DNA from: Planctomycetota bacterium | GTDB taxonomy: Bacteria > Planctomycetota > UBA1135 > GCA-002686595 | Direction: 5' to 3' | Assembly (NCBI GenBank): GCA_002720975.1 | Contig: PBIX01000099.1 | Coordinates: 1-33,114, forward strand | Length of the DNA: 33,114 bases | Shown here: positions 1 through 9,059 of the stretch, in pieces | Layout of the letters: each line of letters starts with the position of its first letter | Numbering within the stretch: the stretch's first letter is position 1 | Made by a program: the position numbers and the translations under genes | The notes under the pieces: generated by a model | Database searches by the model: none | What the model was told of the DNA's origin: nothing | What the model saw: only the letters and a program-made list of their open reading frames with translations

Positions 1-2183
1 CCGCGTCTGGGTGCCAGCGGCGTGTCTCCGACCGAGTCTCCACCTGCTTCAGCAAGGGCCAGGGCGGGGTGCAGTCCGCTGAGCGCTGCCGGCGAAATGC
101 GCTCGAGCTCGCTCTCACGTGGATCGATGGCGATGGCCAGAGGCTCCGCTGACGCACCCTCCAGCTGCACCTTGTACAAGCCGGGCAGGGCCGTATCGGC
201 GGGAGTCAGTGTGGCCAGGCGCCAGCGGCCATCCGCTTGTTGCAGGGGCTCTTCTGCCAGGGGGCGGCCCGTTCCGTCGGGGCGTACCAACTGCGGTGAG
301 CGCGGAAAGCTGCGCAGGACAAGGCCCAAGGACTCGGCCGGCCGTGCTTCACGGGGGCCTTCGTCCCGACCGCCCGCGTGCACGATCCACTCGTGCACGA
401 GAGGCACGAGGGTGTTGGGGGAGGCTGCAATGTCCGTCCACTCGCGCTGGAAACTCGTGGTCCAGAGGTACACACGACCCTGGTCGAAGGCGCGTTCGAT
501 CAGCAGGGGCGAGTGGCCCTCGTCGTCCAGGCGGGCCAGTACTCGGGCATCCTCCAGAGGGCGCGATTCCACGAAGGAGTAGATGGGCACCTCGGTGAGC
601 AGGGGCATCCAGCGCTCCTCGGCGAAGAACTGCAGCACCGGGTGGGCCTCCTCGAACTGCGCCACGCGCCAGTAGCGGCCGCGCCGGGAAGTGCTCCGCT
701 TCTGTACCAGCTCCGCCGGAAGGAGACCGGAGCCGTCAGCGCGGAACAGGCGCGCATTGGTGCCCTCCAGGTCCGCGAGGCGTGAACCCATGGCGAAGAT
801 CAGCGAGGCCCCGCTGGCGACCCGATCGGTCAGGGCTTGCACTGCGACCTCCGGCAGGCTGGAAACCCCGGCCATGACGATGACGTCGTAGTCTCGCAGG
901 TCCAGGCTGGAGGCCAGCAGGTCTGCCGGAGCGATCTCGCTGGCGGCGAACGGAGCACTGAGGGTGTTGCCCGGTCCGTCTCCTCCCCGCAGGGGTTCGA
1001 GGGCCATGAGCAGGTAGCCGACCTCATCCTTCTCCAGGTCCGTTGAAGGTGCGCCGTTGACCACCAGTACGGAGATGGCCGGCGGCACCACGATGACCGC
1101 TGCGCGACGGTCATCCACCGAGAGACGGTCTCCCTCCAGCTGAGCCATGAGGGCTTGGGCTCCGGGTGTTTCTGCCTGGAACGAGAAGAGCGCTTCGGCT
1201 TGTCCGCGCGGGGGGAGATCCACCTGCGCAACGGGCAGCTTGTTGCCGTTCACGCTCAGGGAGACACGCTCGGCGGGGCGCGGAGACGTACCGTGGTTGG
1301 CCACCTGTACCGCCACCTGAACCCTGGCCTTCTCGCCGATGGGCTGATTCAGGGTGCGTACCGATTGAATGGAGAGGTTGGCCGGGTGGGTCGGGGCGGG
1401 CCCGTGGTCCTCCACGAGCACGCGCACTCCCAACTCCTGGAGCTTGTCCAGGTGTTGCCGTGCCAGGGGTTCACTCCCGGGCCCCTCGGTTTCCTGCCCG
1501 TCCCCGAGGTCGATGCTGGAGTCCTCTGTGGGCAGCGTGCCGCGCAGGCCCGCGAAGAGGTCCCGCTGCAGGTCGCAGAGGATTCGGACCTGGACGTGGG
1601 AGCTGCCCGTTCCGGAGGCATCTTCCTCACAGATGGCCAGGACCTTGCCGAGGGTGCTCGCGAGGTCGGCGCGTTCAGCACTGGGCGAGAGCGTGGGGAC
1701 CAGGGTCAGGGCCTTGCTCGGGTCCCCCCAGCCCAGGGCGCGCGGGGTGTCGCCCATGACGAGGAGCTGCACCCGATCGCCGCGCGGGCCATCCAGCTCT
1801 TCCAAGAAGGCCGTGGCGCGGCGCAGGCTGCGCTCAAAGACGGTCTCTACATCTTCGCGATAGCCCATCGAAGCTGAAGCGTCCACGACCAGCACCACAT
1901 CCTGGCGTGCTTCGGTCAAGGGTCCCAGAGCCCCATCGCTACCGACAAAGGGCCGTGCCACACACAGGGCAAGCAGGGCCACAACGCCCATGCGCAGGAG
2001 CAGCAGCAGGAGGTTCTCGAGTTGCACCCTGCGTCGGGTCTTGCGATAGGCGGCGATCACAAAGCGCATGGCGCCCCAGGCGAGAGGCCGGTGGCGCTGT
2101 CGGTTGAGTAGGTGGATCAACAGGGGAACGGCCGCCAGCGAGGTGCCGATCACCAGTCCGGGATTTACGAAGCCCTCGAACAT
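1..2183 (-). CDS. BatA/VWA-domain membrane protein, 3' end cut by window edge
   Basis: This frame stays open from the ATG at 2183 to the left edge, giving at least 727 residues; the C-terminus lies outside. The N-terminus has the BatA layout: a hydrophobic segment at about residues 8-26, then the RQRHRPLAWGAMRF stretch, then a second hydrophobic segment at about 58-80. A von Willebrand A domain follows, with the metal-binding motif DASAS at 101-105. The rest looks like an extracytoplasmic beta-rich and glutamine-amidotransferase-like region seen in planctomycete proteins of this kind, but I cannot assign it firmly. The start codon directly follows the stop codon of the DUF58 gene with no spacer, which implies translational coupling. 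MoxR, DUF58 and VWA/BatA genes commonly travel together, and the MoxR ATPase is thought to act as a chaperone for VWA proteins. The exact client is unknown. Confidence 0.85.
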   Translation of the reverse strand, partial: MFEGFVNPGLVIGTSLAAVPLLIHLLNRQRHRPLAWGAMRFVIAAYRKTRRRVQLENLLLLLLRMGVVALLALCVARPFVGSDGALGPLTEARQDVVLVVDASASMGYREDVETVFERSLRRATAFLEELDGPRGDRVQLLVMGDTPRALGWGDPSKALTLVPTLSPSAERADLASTLGKVLAICEEDASGTGSSHVQVRILCDLQRDLFAGLRGTLPTEDSSIDLGDGQETEGPGSEPLARQHLDKLQELGVRVLVEDHGPAPTHPANLSIQSVRTLNQPIGEKARVQVAVQVANHGTSPRPAERVSLSVNGNKLPVAQVDLPPRGQAEALFSFQAETPGAQALMAQLEGDRLSVDDRRAAVIVVPPAISVLVVNGAPSTDLEKDEVGYLLMALEPLRGGDGPGNTLSAPFAASEIAPADLLASSLDLRDYDVIVMAGVSSLPEVAVQALTDRVASGASLIFAMGSRLADLEGTNARLFRADGSGLLPAELVQKRSTSRRGRYWRVAQFEEAHPVLQFFAEERWMPLLTEVPIYSFVESRPLEDARVLARLDDEGHSPLLIERAFDQGRVYLWTTSFQREWTDIAASPNTLVPLVHEWIVHAGGRDEGPREARPAESLGLVLRSFPRSPQLVRPDGTGRPLAEEPLQQADGRWRLATLTPADTALPGLYKVQLEGASAEPLAIAIDPRESELERISPAALSGLHPALALAEAGGDSVGDTPLAPRR

Positions 2184-3092
2184 CTAGCGTCCACCTCCCC
2201 GTGCCCGCGCACTACGACGGGTCAAGTAGGCGGAGAGCACAGCGTCCAGAGGTTTGTCGGTCGTGGTCTGGATCAAGTCCACCGACAGGGCGCGCGCCCC
2301 TCGGGCCAGCTCCTTGTTGTGGCTCTCCACTTCCTCCAGGTAGGCCTCGCGGATGGCCTTCGGGTCGATCTTGACGGAGCCGGCCCCCTCAAGCCCTTCC
2401 AACTTGAGCAGAGCATCCAACTCGAAGCTCGCTTCCAACGGATCGAGGACCTGCACCAGAATGGGCTCGTGTCCCTGGTGCACCAGTCGTCGGACTCCTG
2501 CCAGGACGGTCGGTACCTCGTCGAAGAAGTCGCTGAAGATCATGGTGATGCCCCGGCGCCTGAGGCGTGGGGCCAGGGTGTGCAGCACCTCGCCGATGGC
2601 CGTGGGGCCTCCGGGCGCGCTGTCTTCCAAGGTCTTCAAGATGGCCACCTCCTGGGCCATCCCGTTGCCTGGGGGCACCTTGCTGCGATGACCCTCGTCG
2701 AATACCACCAGCCCCGCAGTGTCCCGGGCACCGATCACCAGGTGGCTGAGCGCGGCCACAGCCCAGCGGGCGTAGTCGAACTTGCTCCAGTCGAGGGAAC
2801 GGAAAGCCATGGACTCGGAGGCATCCAACAGGAGATTGCAGGCGAGGTTCGTCTCCTCCACATACTCCTTGACCACCAGCCGCTCGGACCGGGCGTACAC
2901 CTTCCAGTCGATGCGGCGTACCTCGTCGCCGGGTGCATAGGCACGGTGTTGGGCGAACTCCACCGAGCTCCCGCGGTGAGGGGAGCGGTGGGTTCCGGCC
3001 AGCGTGCCCTCCACGACCTTGCGCGCCACCAGGCTCAAGCTGGAGAGGCGGTCGAGGATTGCCGGATCGAGTCCTGCGAAGTGGAGAGCCAT
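2184..3092 (-). CDS. DUF58 domain protein (VWA-like)
   Basis: The 302-residue product carries the DUF58 signature: RRIDWKVYAR at about 59-68, then VVKEYVEE, then a VWA-like strand ending in DASES at 90-94, the metal-ion-dependent adhesion site. Length fits the family (about 290-310 residues). No signal peptide or membrane segment is visible, so it is probably cytoplasmic. It lies 13 bases downstream of the MoxR ATPase gene and abuts the BatA/VWA gene, so the three form one operon. By family knowledge DUF58 proteins partner with MoxR ATPases; the specific role is not established. No Shine-Dalgarno sequence is apparent ahead of the ATG. Confidence 0.92.
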   Translation of the reverse strand: MALHFAGLDPAILDRLSSLSLVARKVVEGTLAGTHRSPHRGSSVEFAQHRAYAPGDEVRRIDWKVYARSERLVVKEYVEETNLACNLLLDASESMAFRSLDWSKFDYARWAVAALSHLVIGARDTAGLVVFDEGHRSKVPPGNGMAQEVAILKTLEDSAPGGPTAIGEVLHTLAPRLRRRGITMIFSDFFDEVPTVLAGVRRLVHQGHEPILVQVLDPLEASFELDALLKLEGLEGAGSVKIDPKAIREAYLEEVESHNKELARGARALSVDLIQTTTDKPLDAVLSAYLTRRSARARGGGR

Positions 3093-3105
3093 CGAAGGCA
3101 GCGTC

Positions 3106-4134
3106 TCAGCCAGCGGCCTCGCTTAGTCCGGGCAGTCCCTTGCCCACGTCTGCCCCCGGTTGGATATGTTCCAACAGGCGATCGATGATGGCATCGGAGT
3201 CCACTCCCTCGGCCTGCGCCGTGAAGTTGACGAGAATGCGGTGGCGCAGCACAGGATGGGCTAGCGCACGCACGTCTTCGGTGGAGACGTGGTTGCGACC
3301 CTGCAGGGCGGCGTGGGCCTTCGCCCCCAGGATCAGGTATTGGCTGGCGCGGGGACCGGCGCCCCACGTGACGTATTGATCGATGAAGTCCAGGGAGACG
3401 TCGCCTCCCACACGCGAGCTGCGCGTCAGGGCCAGGGCATAGTCGTAGACGGCGTCCGCGACGGGCACCTCGCGCACGGCTTCCTGCAATTCATGTAGCG
3501 CCTCACCATCAAGGACGCCCTGGATCTGTTCGCCCGCTCCACCCGTCGTGCGTCTCAGGATCTCGCGCTCCTCGTCCGCATCGGGGTAGTCCACCTTCAC
3601 CATGAACATAAAGCGGTCCAGCTGGGCCTCGGGCAGCGGATACGTGCCCTCCTGTTCGATGGGGTTCTGGGTGGCCAGGACGAAGAACGGGTCAGGCAGC
3701 GGGTGTGTCGTGCCGCCCGAAGTGACCTGGCGCTCCACCATTGCCTCCAGGAGGGCCGCTTGGGTCTTGGGGGGCGTGCGGTTGATCTCGTCCGCGAGCA
3801 ATACGTTGCAGAACAGAGGGCCCGGTGCGAATCGGAACGAACGGTCACCACCCTCCTGATCGATGTGCAGGAGCTCCGTGCCCGTGATGTCCGAGGGCAT
3901 CAGGTCGGGCGTGAACTGGATGCGGTTGAACGCCAGCTTCATGGTCTGGGCGAGACTTGAGATCATCAGGGTCTTGGCCAGCCCCGGGACACCTACCAGC
4001 AGGCAGTGCCCGCGAGTCAAGATGGCCAAGAGGAGCTGATCGACGACCTCGTCCTGGCCGACGATCACACGCTGCAGTTCGGATTTCATTAGCGCGTGGG
4101 TCTCGCGCAGTCGCTCAAGGGAGGCTTCAGACAT
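3106..4134 (-). CDS. MoxR-family AAA+ ATPase
   Basis: The 342-residue protein has Walker A GVPGLAKT at 48-55, Walker B VLLADE at 111-116 followed by [16 protein letters not shown], and the sensor-1 region [22 protein letters not shown] near 155-175, all diagnostic of MoxR ATPases. The family hydrolyses ATP and is believed to assist folding, assembly or metal insertion of partner proteins that contain VWA domains. It is the first gene of the minus-strand operon that continues with DUF58 and BatA/VWA genes. The ATG at 4134 gives a full-length family member; no Shine-Dalgarno sequence precedes it. Confidence 0.95.
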   Translation of the reverse strand: MSEASLERLRETHALMKSELQRVIVGQDEVVDQLLLAILTRGHCLLVGVPGLAKTLMISSLAQTMKLAFNRIQFTPDLMPSDITGTELLHIDQEGGDRSFRFAPGPLFCNVLLADEINRTPPKTQAALLEAMVERQVTSGGTTHPLPDPFFVLATQNPIEQEGTYPLPEAQLDRFMFMVKVDYPDADEEREILRRTTGGAGEQIQGVLDGEALHELQEAVREVPVADAVYDYALALTRSSRVGGDVSLDFIDQYVTWGAGPRASQYLILGAKAHAALQGRNHVSTEDVRALAHPVLRHRILVNFTAQAEGVDSDAIIDRLLEHIQPGADVGKGLPGLSEAAG

Positions 4135-4610
4135 GGGGTGTTCGAGAGGGGGGTGAGAGTGGTTCTTCCGGCTCGTGCTCGGGTCCTACCTTAGTCCATA
4201 GACACCCTGTAGGTCGCGGTCCCTTTCTGGTCCCGTCTTTCATTTGCTCGTCAGGTTTGAGTCAAATCCTCCCTTGCCCCGCTCTAGGCCTTTGGCCCGG
4301 AAATGGCGGACCCCGGGCTGAGGCCCCGCACAATTCTCTCCGGGGCCGTGGTACTGCCGATTCCCGAAGGAGGGCAGCCTGGCGGTGCGCCTGACTGTAG
4401 AAAACGGCTCCCGCCGTGCGATCTCCGAGTCAGGGGCCTGGTATTCTGCGCTTGGGCCCCATTGGCGCGGCACTACGAGAGGATCGGCCGGCGAACCGGG
4501 CTTGGCTGCAAGGTCTCCCAGGAGAATACACCGCGTGTTTTGGGGCGGTTAGAATCTCTCTCGCTCGCCGCGGCCGGCTCGGTTGCCAAACAAAGCAAAG
4601 GAGAGATCAT
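4135..4610. other. Intergenic region between divergent genes
   Basis: This 476-base gap separates the minus-strand MoxR operon from the plus-strand PEBP gene, so it should hold both promoters. I see no convincing pair of promoter boxes. A minus-strand TTGACT at 4265-4260 has only a poor -10 partner. A plus-strand TAGAAT at 4550-4555 lacks a -35 box. A 7-base inverted repeat (4322-4328 with 4340-4346) is not followed by a T-run. Frames open here in either direction show no protein family I recognise. The frame of the PEBP gene extends upstream into this region, but the strong ribosome-binding site argues for the later start. Confidence 0.5.
4598..4604 (+). promoter_or_regulatory. Strong Shine-Dalgarno site for the PEBP gene
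   Basis: AAGGAGA lies 6 bases before the ATG at 4611. It fixes the start against upstream in-frame alternatives. It stands out because most genes in this window have no recognisable Shine-Dalgarno sequence. Confidence 0.8.
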
Positions 4611-5237
4611 ATGGACCTTGTTTCCGAGAGTATTCAGCCGGAGTCCCGTATCCCCGCCGAGTTCGCGTTCTGTGATTTTGACGAGGGGGCACACGTGGCG
4701 CTTGCGGGAAACAGGAATCCCCACCTCGCCTGGTCGGACATTCCCGAAGGGACGAAGTCGTTTGCCCTTGTTTGTCACGATCCTGACGTTCCGAGCCAGG
4801 GCGATGATGTAAACCAGGAAGGCCGAGAGGTTCCCGCCGACCTGCCGCGCGTGGACTTCATCCACTGGACCCTGGTGGACATCGCAGCCTCCTGCAGGTC
4901 GATCGAGGCCGGGGCGTACTCCGATGGGGTTACCCCACGTGGGAAGGAGGGACCCGCTGGACCTGACGGCACGCGCCAGGGGCTCAACGACTACACGGGT
5001 TGGTTTGCTGGTGACGCTGACATGAGCGGCGACTACTTCGGGTACGACGGACCCTGCCCCCCCTGGAACGACAGCATCGTGCACCACTACCACTACACCC
5101 TCTATGCGCTCGACGTCGAGACGTGCGCGGTTGAGGGATCGTTCTCCGGCGCGGACGTCTTGGAGGCGCTCAAGGGGCACATCCTGGCCGAGGTCTCCAT
5201 CGTCGGCACCTACACACTCAACCCGCAGATTGCGTAG
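4611..5237 (+). CDS. YbhB/YbcL-family PEBP (Raf kinase inhibitor-like) protein
   Basis: The 208-residue product shows the phosphatidylethanolamine-binding-protein pattern: ALVCHDPDVP near residues 50-60, VDFIHWTLVDI near 84-94, GYDGPCPPW near 145-153, and HHYHYTLYALD near 159-169. Bacterial YbhB/YbcL proteins are usually 150-190 residues, so this one is slightly long, with extra sequence between the DPD and HW motifs. There is no signal peptide, so it is probably cytoplasmic. Family members bind small anionic ligands, but their bacterial role is not settled. The gene stands alone between two minus-strand operons, with a strong ribosome-binding site. Confidence 0.9.
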   Translation: MDLVSESIQPESRIPAEFAFCDFDEGAHVALAGNRNPHLAWSDIPEGTKSFALVCHDPDVPSQGDDVNQEGREVPADLPRVDFIHWTLVDIAASCRSIEAGAYSDGVTPRGKEGPAGPDGTRQGLNDYTGWFAGDADMSGDYFGYDGPCPPWNDSIVHHYHYTLYALDVETCAVEGSFSGADVLEALKGHILAEVSIVGTYTLNPQIA

Positions 5238-5289
5238 AGGTAGAGTCGAGCGGGGCACATAGAAGAGGTTCGGTTGCTTCCCTCTCCGG

Positions 5290-7404
5290 TCAGTGCGCGC
5301 GAAAAACCCAAAGGGTGTCCCTGCCCGTTACGGCGACGATTCCGCCTCGTGCCACGACGCGACCGCCAGCACCCGCTCCCAGGGTCTCCATGCGACCGAC
5401 TGTCATCAGGTAGCACTCCCGTGTGCGATCAAACAGGTAGAGCCCGCGGCCTGATGTGACCAGGACACGCTCTCTTGACGTCAGAGCGGGCCCCTCGAAT
5501 TGCTCTCCTGCGCCCAGGTACAAGGAGGAGCGCAGACCATTCTCGGGATCCAGGGTGCGCAGGGCCTGATGGCGACCGTCGCGACCCAGGAAGAGCCATC
5601 CCCCTTGTGCGTCTCCTGCCGCCAGATCGACCAGTGTGCCCTTGCCCTGGGGAGCACTTGGAAAGAGTGGGGAGTCCGGCCCGGGCCGTAGAGACAAGGC
5701 ATAGGCATGGGTTGAATCAAAGGGCGCGACCAACACGGCCCCAGTCCCATCGGCCGACTCCGCGGCCAGGGGGCGGCGCGATCCCGGCCAGCCTGCTTCG
5801 TCCACCTCACGCCGCTGGGTGCGCAAGCTCCAGAGGTGGCGACCATCCAGTGCCTCGAATGCGCACACCAGCCCCACATTGGTTCCTGCCACCAGGACGC
5901 CTTCGGCCAGGCCCAGGGGCATGCCGGTGGTGGGCACTGATCCCAGGGAGGTCCCCGATCGGCGCAGGTCGGCCGGGTGTGTGAGGGGTCTGGACCAGAT
6001 CAGGCCACCGGTCTCCAGGTCCAAGGCGAAGAGCATCACATCGGCGCTCTTCAAGGCGCCGCTTTCATCCGGGTGGGGGAGCCCCCTGGCCTGGACGTAC
6101 ACGCGGCCCGTCCCGGTGACAGGTCCGGGCTGAAACTCAAAGCGCCCCGGCGTCCCCATGGCCATGTTCCACGGCAGGGTGGCCAGGCCCGGACGCACAA
6201 GGCCTTCCTGGGAGAGCCGCCAACGCAACCGCAACTGCCCGCCCGGGCCCAGGGTCAAGCAGACCAGATGATTCCCGCTGGCGGAGAGAGGTATGTTGCC
6301 CACCGTGCGTCCGGGGCGGCCGCGATCCACGACCAGTACGGCGTGCATGCCCTCGGTGGTTGGCAAGAGGGGCCAGCCGCCGGAAGAGGGCAGGGCGAAG
6401 GGGCGCACGGGAGCTACGTCGAGCAGATCCTCATAGCGGTGACGGCGCGTTCGGATTCCCCCTGTGCCGCCGAGCACGTCCGGCCGGAAGAGGGCCAGGC
6501 CCCGGGGGCTCTGGACGATCAGCGAACCGTCTTCAAAGAAGGCCGCTCCCGGGGCAACCCTGCGGCCCAGGGGCACCGGTCGGGCATCGGGGGACATCGC
6601 ATGGATGCTCTCGAGGCGCACAGCGAGGGTGGCCTCCAGCTCGGTCGCCTGCTTCCAGGGTTCCGAGTCCTCATTCCGCTCCAGTGCCAGGGCCGCCAAG
6701 AGGGCTTCGCGCTGACCCAGGCCCGCTTCCAGGTCATCGTCGGGGGAGCGGCCCTGGGGGTGGGCGTCAGCATGCCTGCGAGCACGCCGTAGCCAGGTGC
6801 GGACATCCTCCAGGCGCCCTCCCTCCAGGCTGAAGTCCGCCAGGCGCAGGGCGGCCAGGGCGGCGGCCCGGGTCAGGGGCATGTTCCGTTCGATGCGGGC
6901 CAGGTGAGCCGGGTCGTAGGGCCTCGCTTCCAGCAGAGCCCCGGCCTCGGGTTCGAGTCGCTCCTGCCACAGGGCGAGCTCCTCTGGAGGGATGGAGAGC
7001 AGTCGGCGTAGCACCGCCTCGCTCACCCCTTCCGATCGTCGGGCGTGGGTGGAGTGAGGGTCCGGCCATGGCCCATGGACGTCCGATCCCGGCGGAGCCA
7101 GAAGCACCGAGTCGCCGGTGGAGGAATCCACGAGCGCTGCGCGCCAGCCTTCAAAGGCCTGCGTGCGATCCAGGTTCCGTTGGGCGCCGCCCTCGATCGT
7201 CCGCACCCATGCACGATCGCCCCTCTCAAGAGCGGCCTGGGCAGATGGTGAGCGGAACAGGTGGGTATCGTTGCGCAGGGGGCCCTCGCCCAGTGGCCCC
7301 GCGCCGGAAAGGGTCTCTTGAGCCGCAGCGGCTCCGGCAATGGGCGTGGCCAGGGCGGAGGTCAGGAGAGCGGCTACGCGCAGGCAGCGCAGCGCGGAAA
7401 TCAT
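5290..7404 (-). CDS. Exported PQQ-like beta-propeller protein
   Basis: The 704-residue product begins with a signal peptide (about 1-28, ending near AAAAQ). Its C-terminal half contains PQQ-like propeller blades, for example MLFALDLETGGLIWSRPL and VCAFEALDGRHLWSL, the 'converted to/compared with' pattern of BamB and quinoprotein-like repeats. The N-terminal half is rich in alpha-helical, Arg/Leu-rich sequence of unknown fold. There is no CXXCH motif, and I cannot show that it binds PQQ. The start lies 5 bases after the small membrane-protein gene downstream of enolase, so it is probably the last gene of that operon. A periplasmic scaffold role is possible but not shown. Confidence 0.8.
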   Translation of the reverse strand: MISALRCLRVAALLTSALATPIAGAAAAQETLSGAGPLGEGPLRNDTHLFRSPSAQAALERGDRAWVRTIEGGAQRNLDRTQAFEGWRAALVDSSTGDSVLLAPPGSDVHGPWPDPHSTHARRSEGVSEAVLRRLLSIPPEELALWQERLEPEAGALLEARPYDPAHLARIERNMPLTRAAALAALRLADFSLEGGRLEDVRTWLRRARRHADAHPQGRSPDDDLEAGLGQREALLAALALERNEDSEPWKQATELEATLAVRLESIHAMSPDARPVPLGRRVAPGAAFFEDGSLIVQSPRGLALFRPDVLGGTGGIRTRRHRYEDLLDVAPVRPFALPSSGGWPLLPTTEGMHAVLVVDRGRPGRTVGNIPLSASGNHLVCLTLGPGGQLRLRWRLSQEGLVRPGLATLPWNMAMGTPGRFEFQPGPVTGTGRVYVQARGLPHPDESGALKSADVMLFALDLETGGLIWSRPLTHPADLRRSGTSLGSVPTTGMPLGLAEGVLVAGTNVGLVCAFEALDGRHLWSLRTQRREVDEAGWPGSRRPLAAESADGTGAVLVAPFDSTHAYALSLRPGPDSPLFPSAPQGKGTLVDLAAGDAQGGWLFLGRDGRHQALRTLDPENGLRSSLYLGAGEQFEGPALTSRERVLVTSGRGLYLFDRTRECYLMTVGRMETLGAGAGGRVVARGGIVAVTGRDTLWVFRAH

Positions 7405-7409
7405 GACGG

Positions 7410-7715
7410 CTAGCGGCCCTGGTTCAGGGCCCGCTGGAAGCGGGCGATGTACATCGGGTCTTTCCAGGCCTGCTCCAGCATCTGCAAGGCGTCGTGCTCT
7501 GTGCGAGTGGCCTGATAGCGCTCACCCACTTGGGGCGCGAGTGCATCCAGTGCACTGCGCCTCACCAGGGCAGGCCACAGCCCCAGCATCAGAATCTGAA
7601 CCAGGAGCAGTGCTGGAATCCACACCGGTGCCCAGTGCAGGGCCGAACGCCACACGCCTTGCACGGCCTCGGGGGCCGCAGGGTTCGTTGACGATGTGGA
7701 AGGAGCCTGGGTCAT
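7410..7715 (-). CDS. Small membrane protein, FtsB/DivIC-like candidate
   Basis: The 101-residue product has a short cytoplasmic N-terminus, one hydrophobic segment at about residues 29-50, and a helical extracytoplasmic tail. The tail ends in WKDPMYIARFQRALNQ, which resembles the 'DPEYIE..AR..LG' end of FtsB/DivIC septum-formation initiators. It lies 3 bases after enolase. In many bacteria ftsB is directly downstream of eno, so the position supports the guess. The coiled coil is shorter and less regular than in typical FtsB. If correct, it would bridge divisome components. That would be notable in planctomycetes, where much of the classical divisome is missing. The alternative is an unrelated small membrane protein. 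Confidence 0.6.
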   Translation of the reverse strand: MTQAPSTSSTNPAAPEAVQGVWRSALHWAPVWIPALLLVQILMLGLWPALVRRSALDALAPQVGERYQATRTEHDALQMLEQAWKDPMYIARFQRALNQGR

Positions 7716-7718
7716 GGC

Positions 7719-9059
<1,341 letters not shown>

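Noticed and set aside
2112-3188. 358-codon plus-strand frame across the DUF58 gene
   Set aside because: Shadow of DUF58, whose motifs are unmistakable on the minus strand.
4322-4346. Inverted repeat GGCCCCG/CGGGGCC in the gap before the PEBP gene
   Set aside because: Seven-base stem with a 11-base loop, no T-run and no gene end nearby; expected by chance in GC-rich sequence.
4240-4473. 77-codon minus-strand frame in the large intergenic gap
   Set aside because: No family resemblance and no convincing start context.
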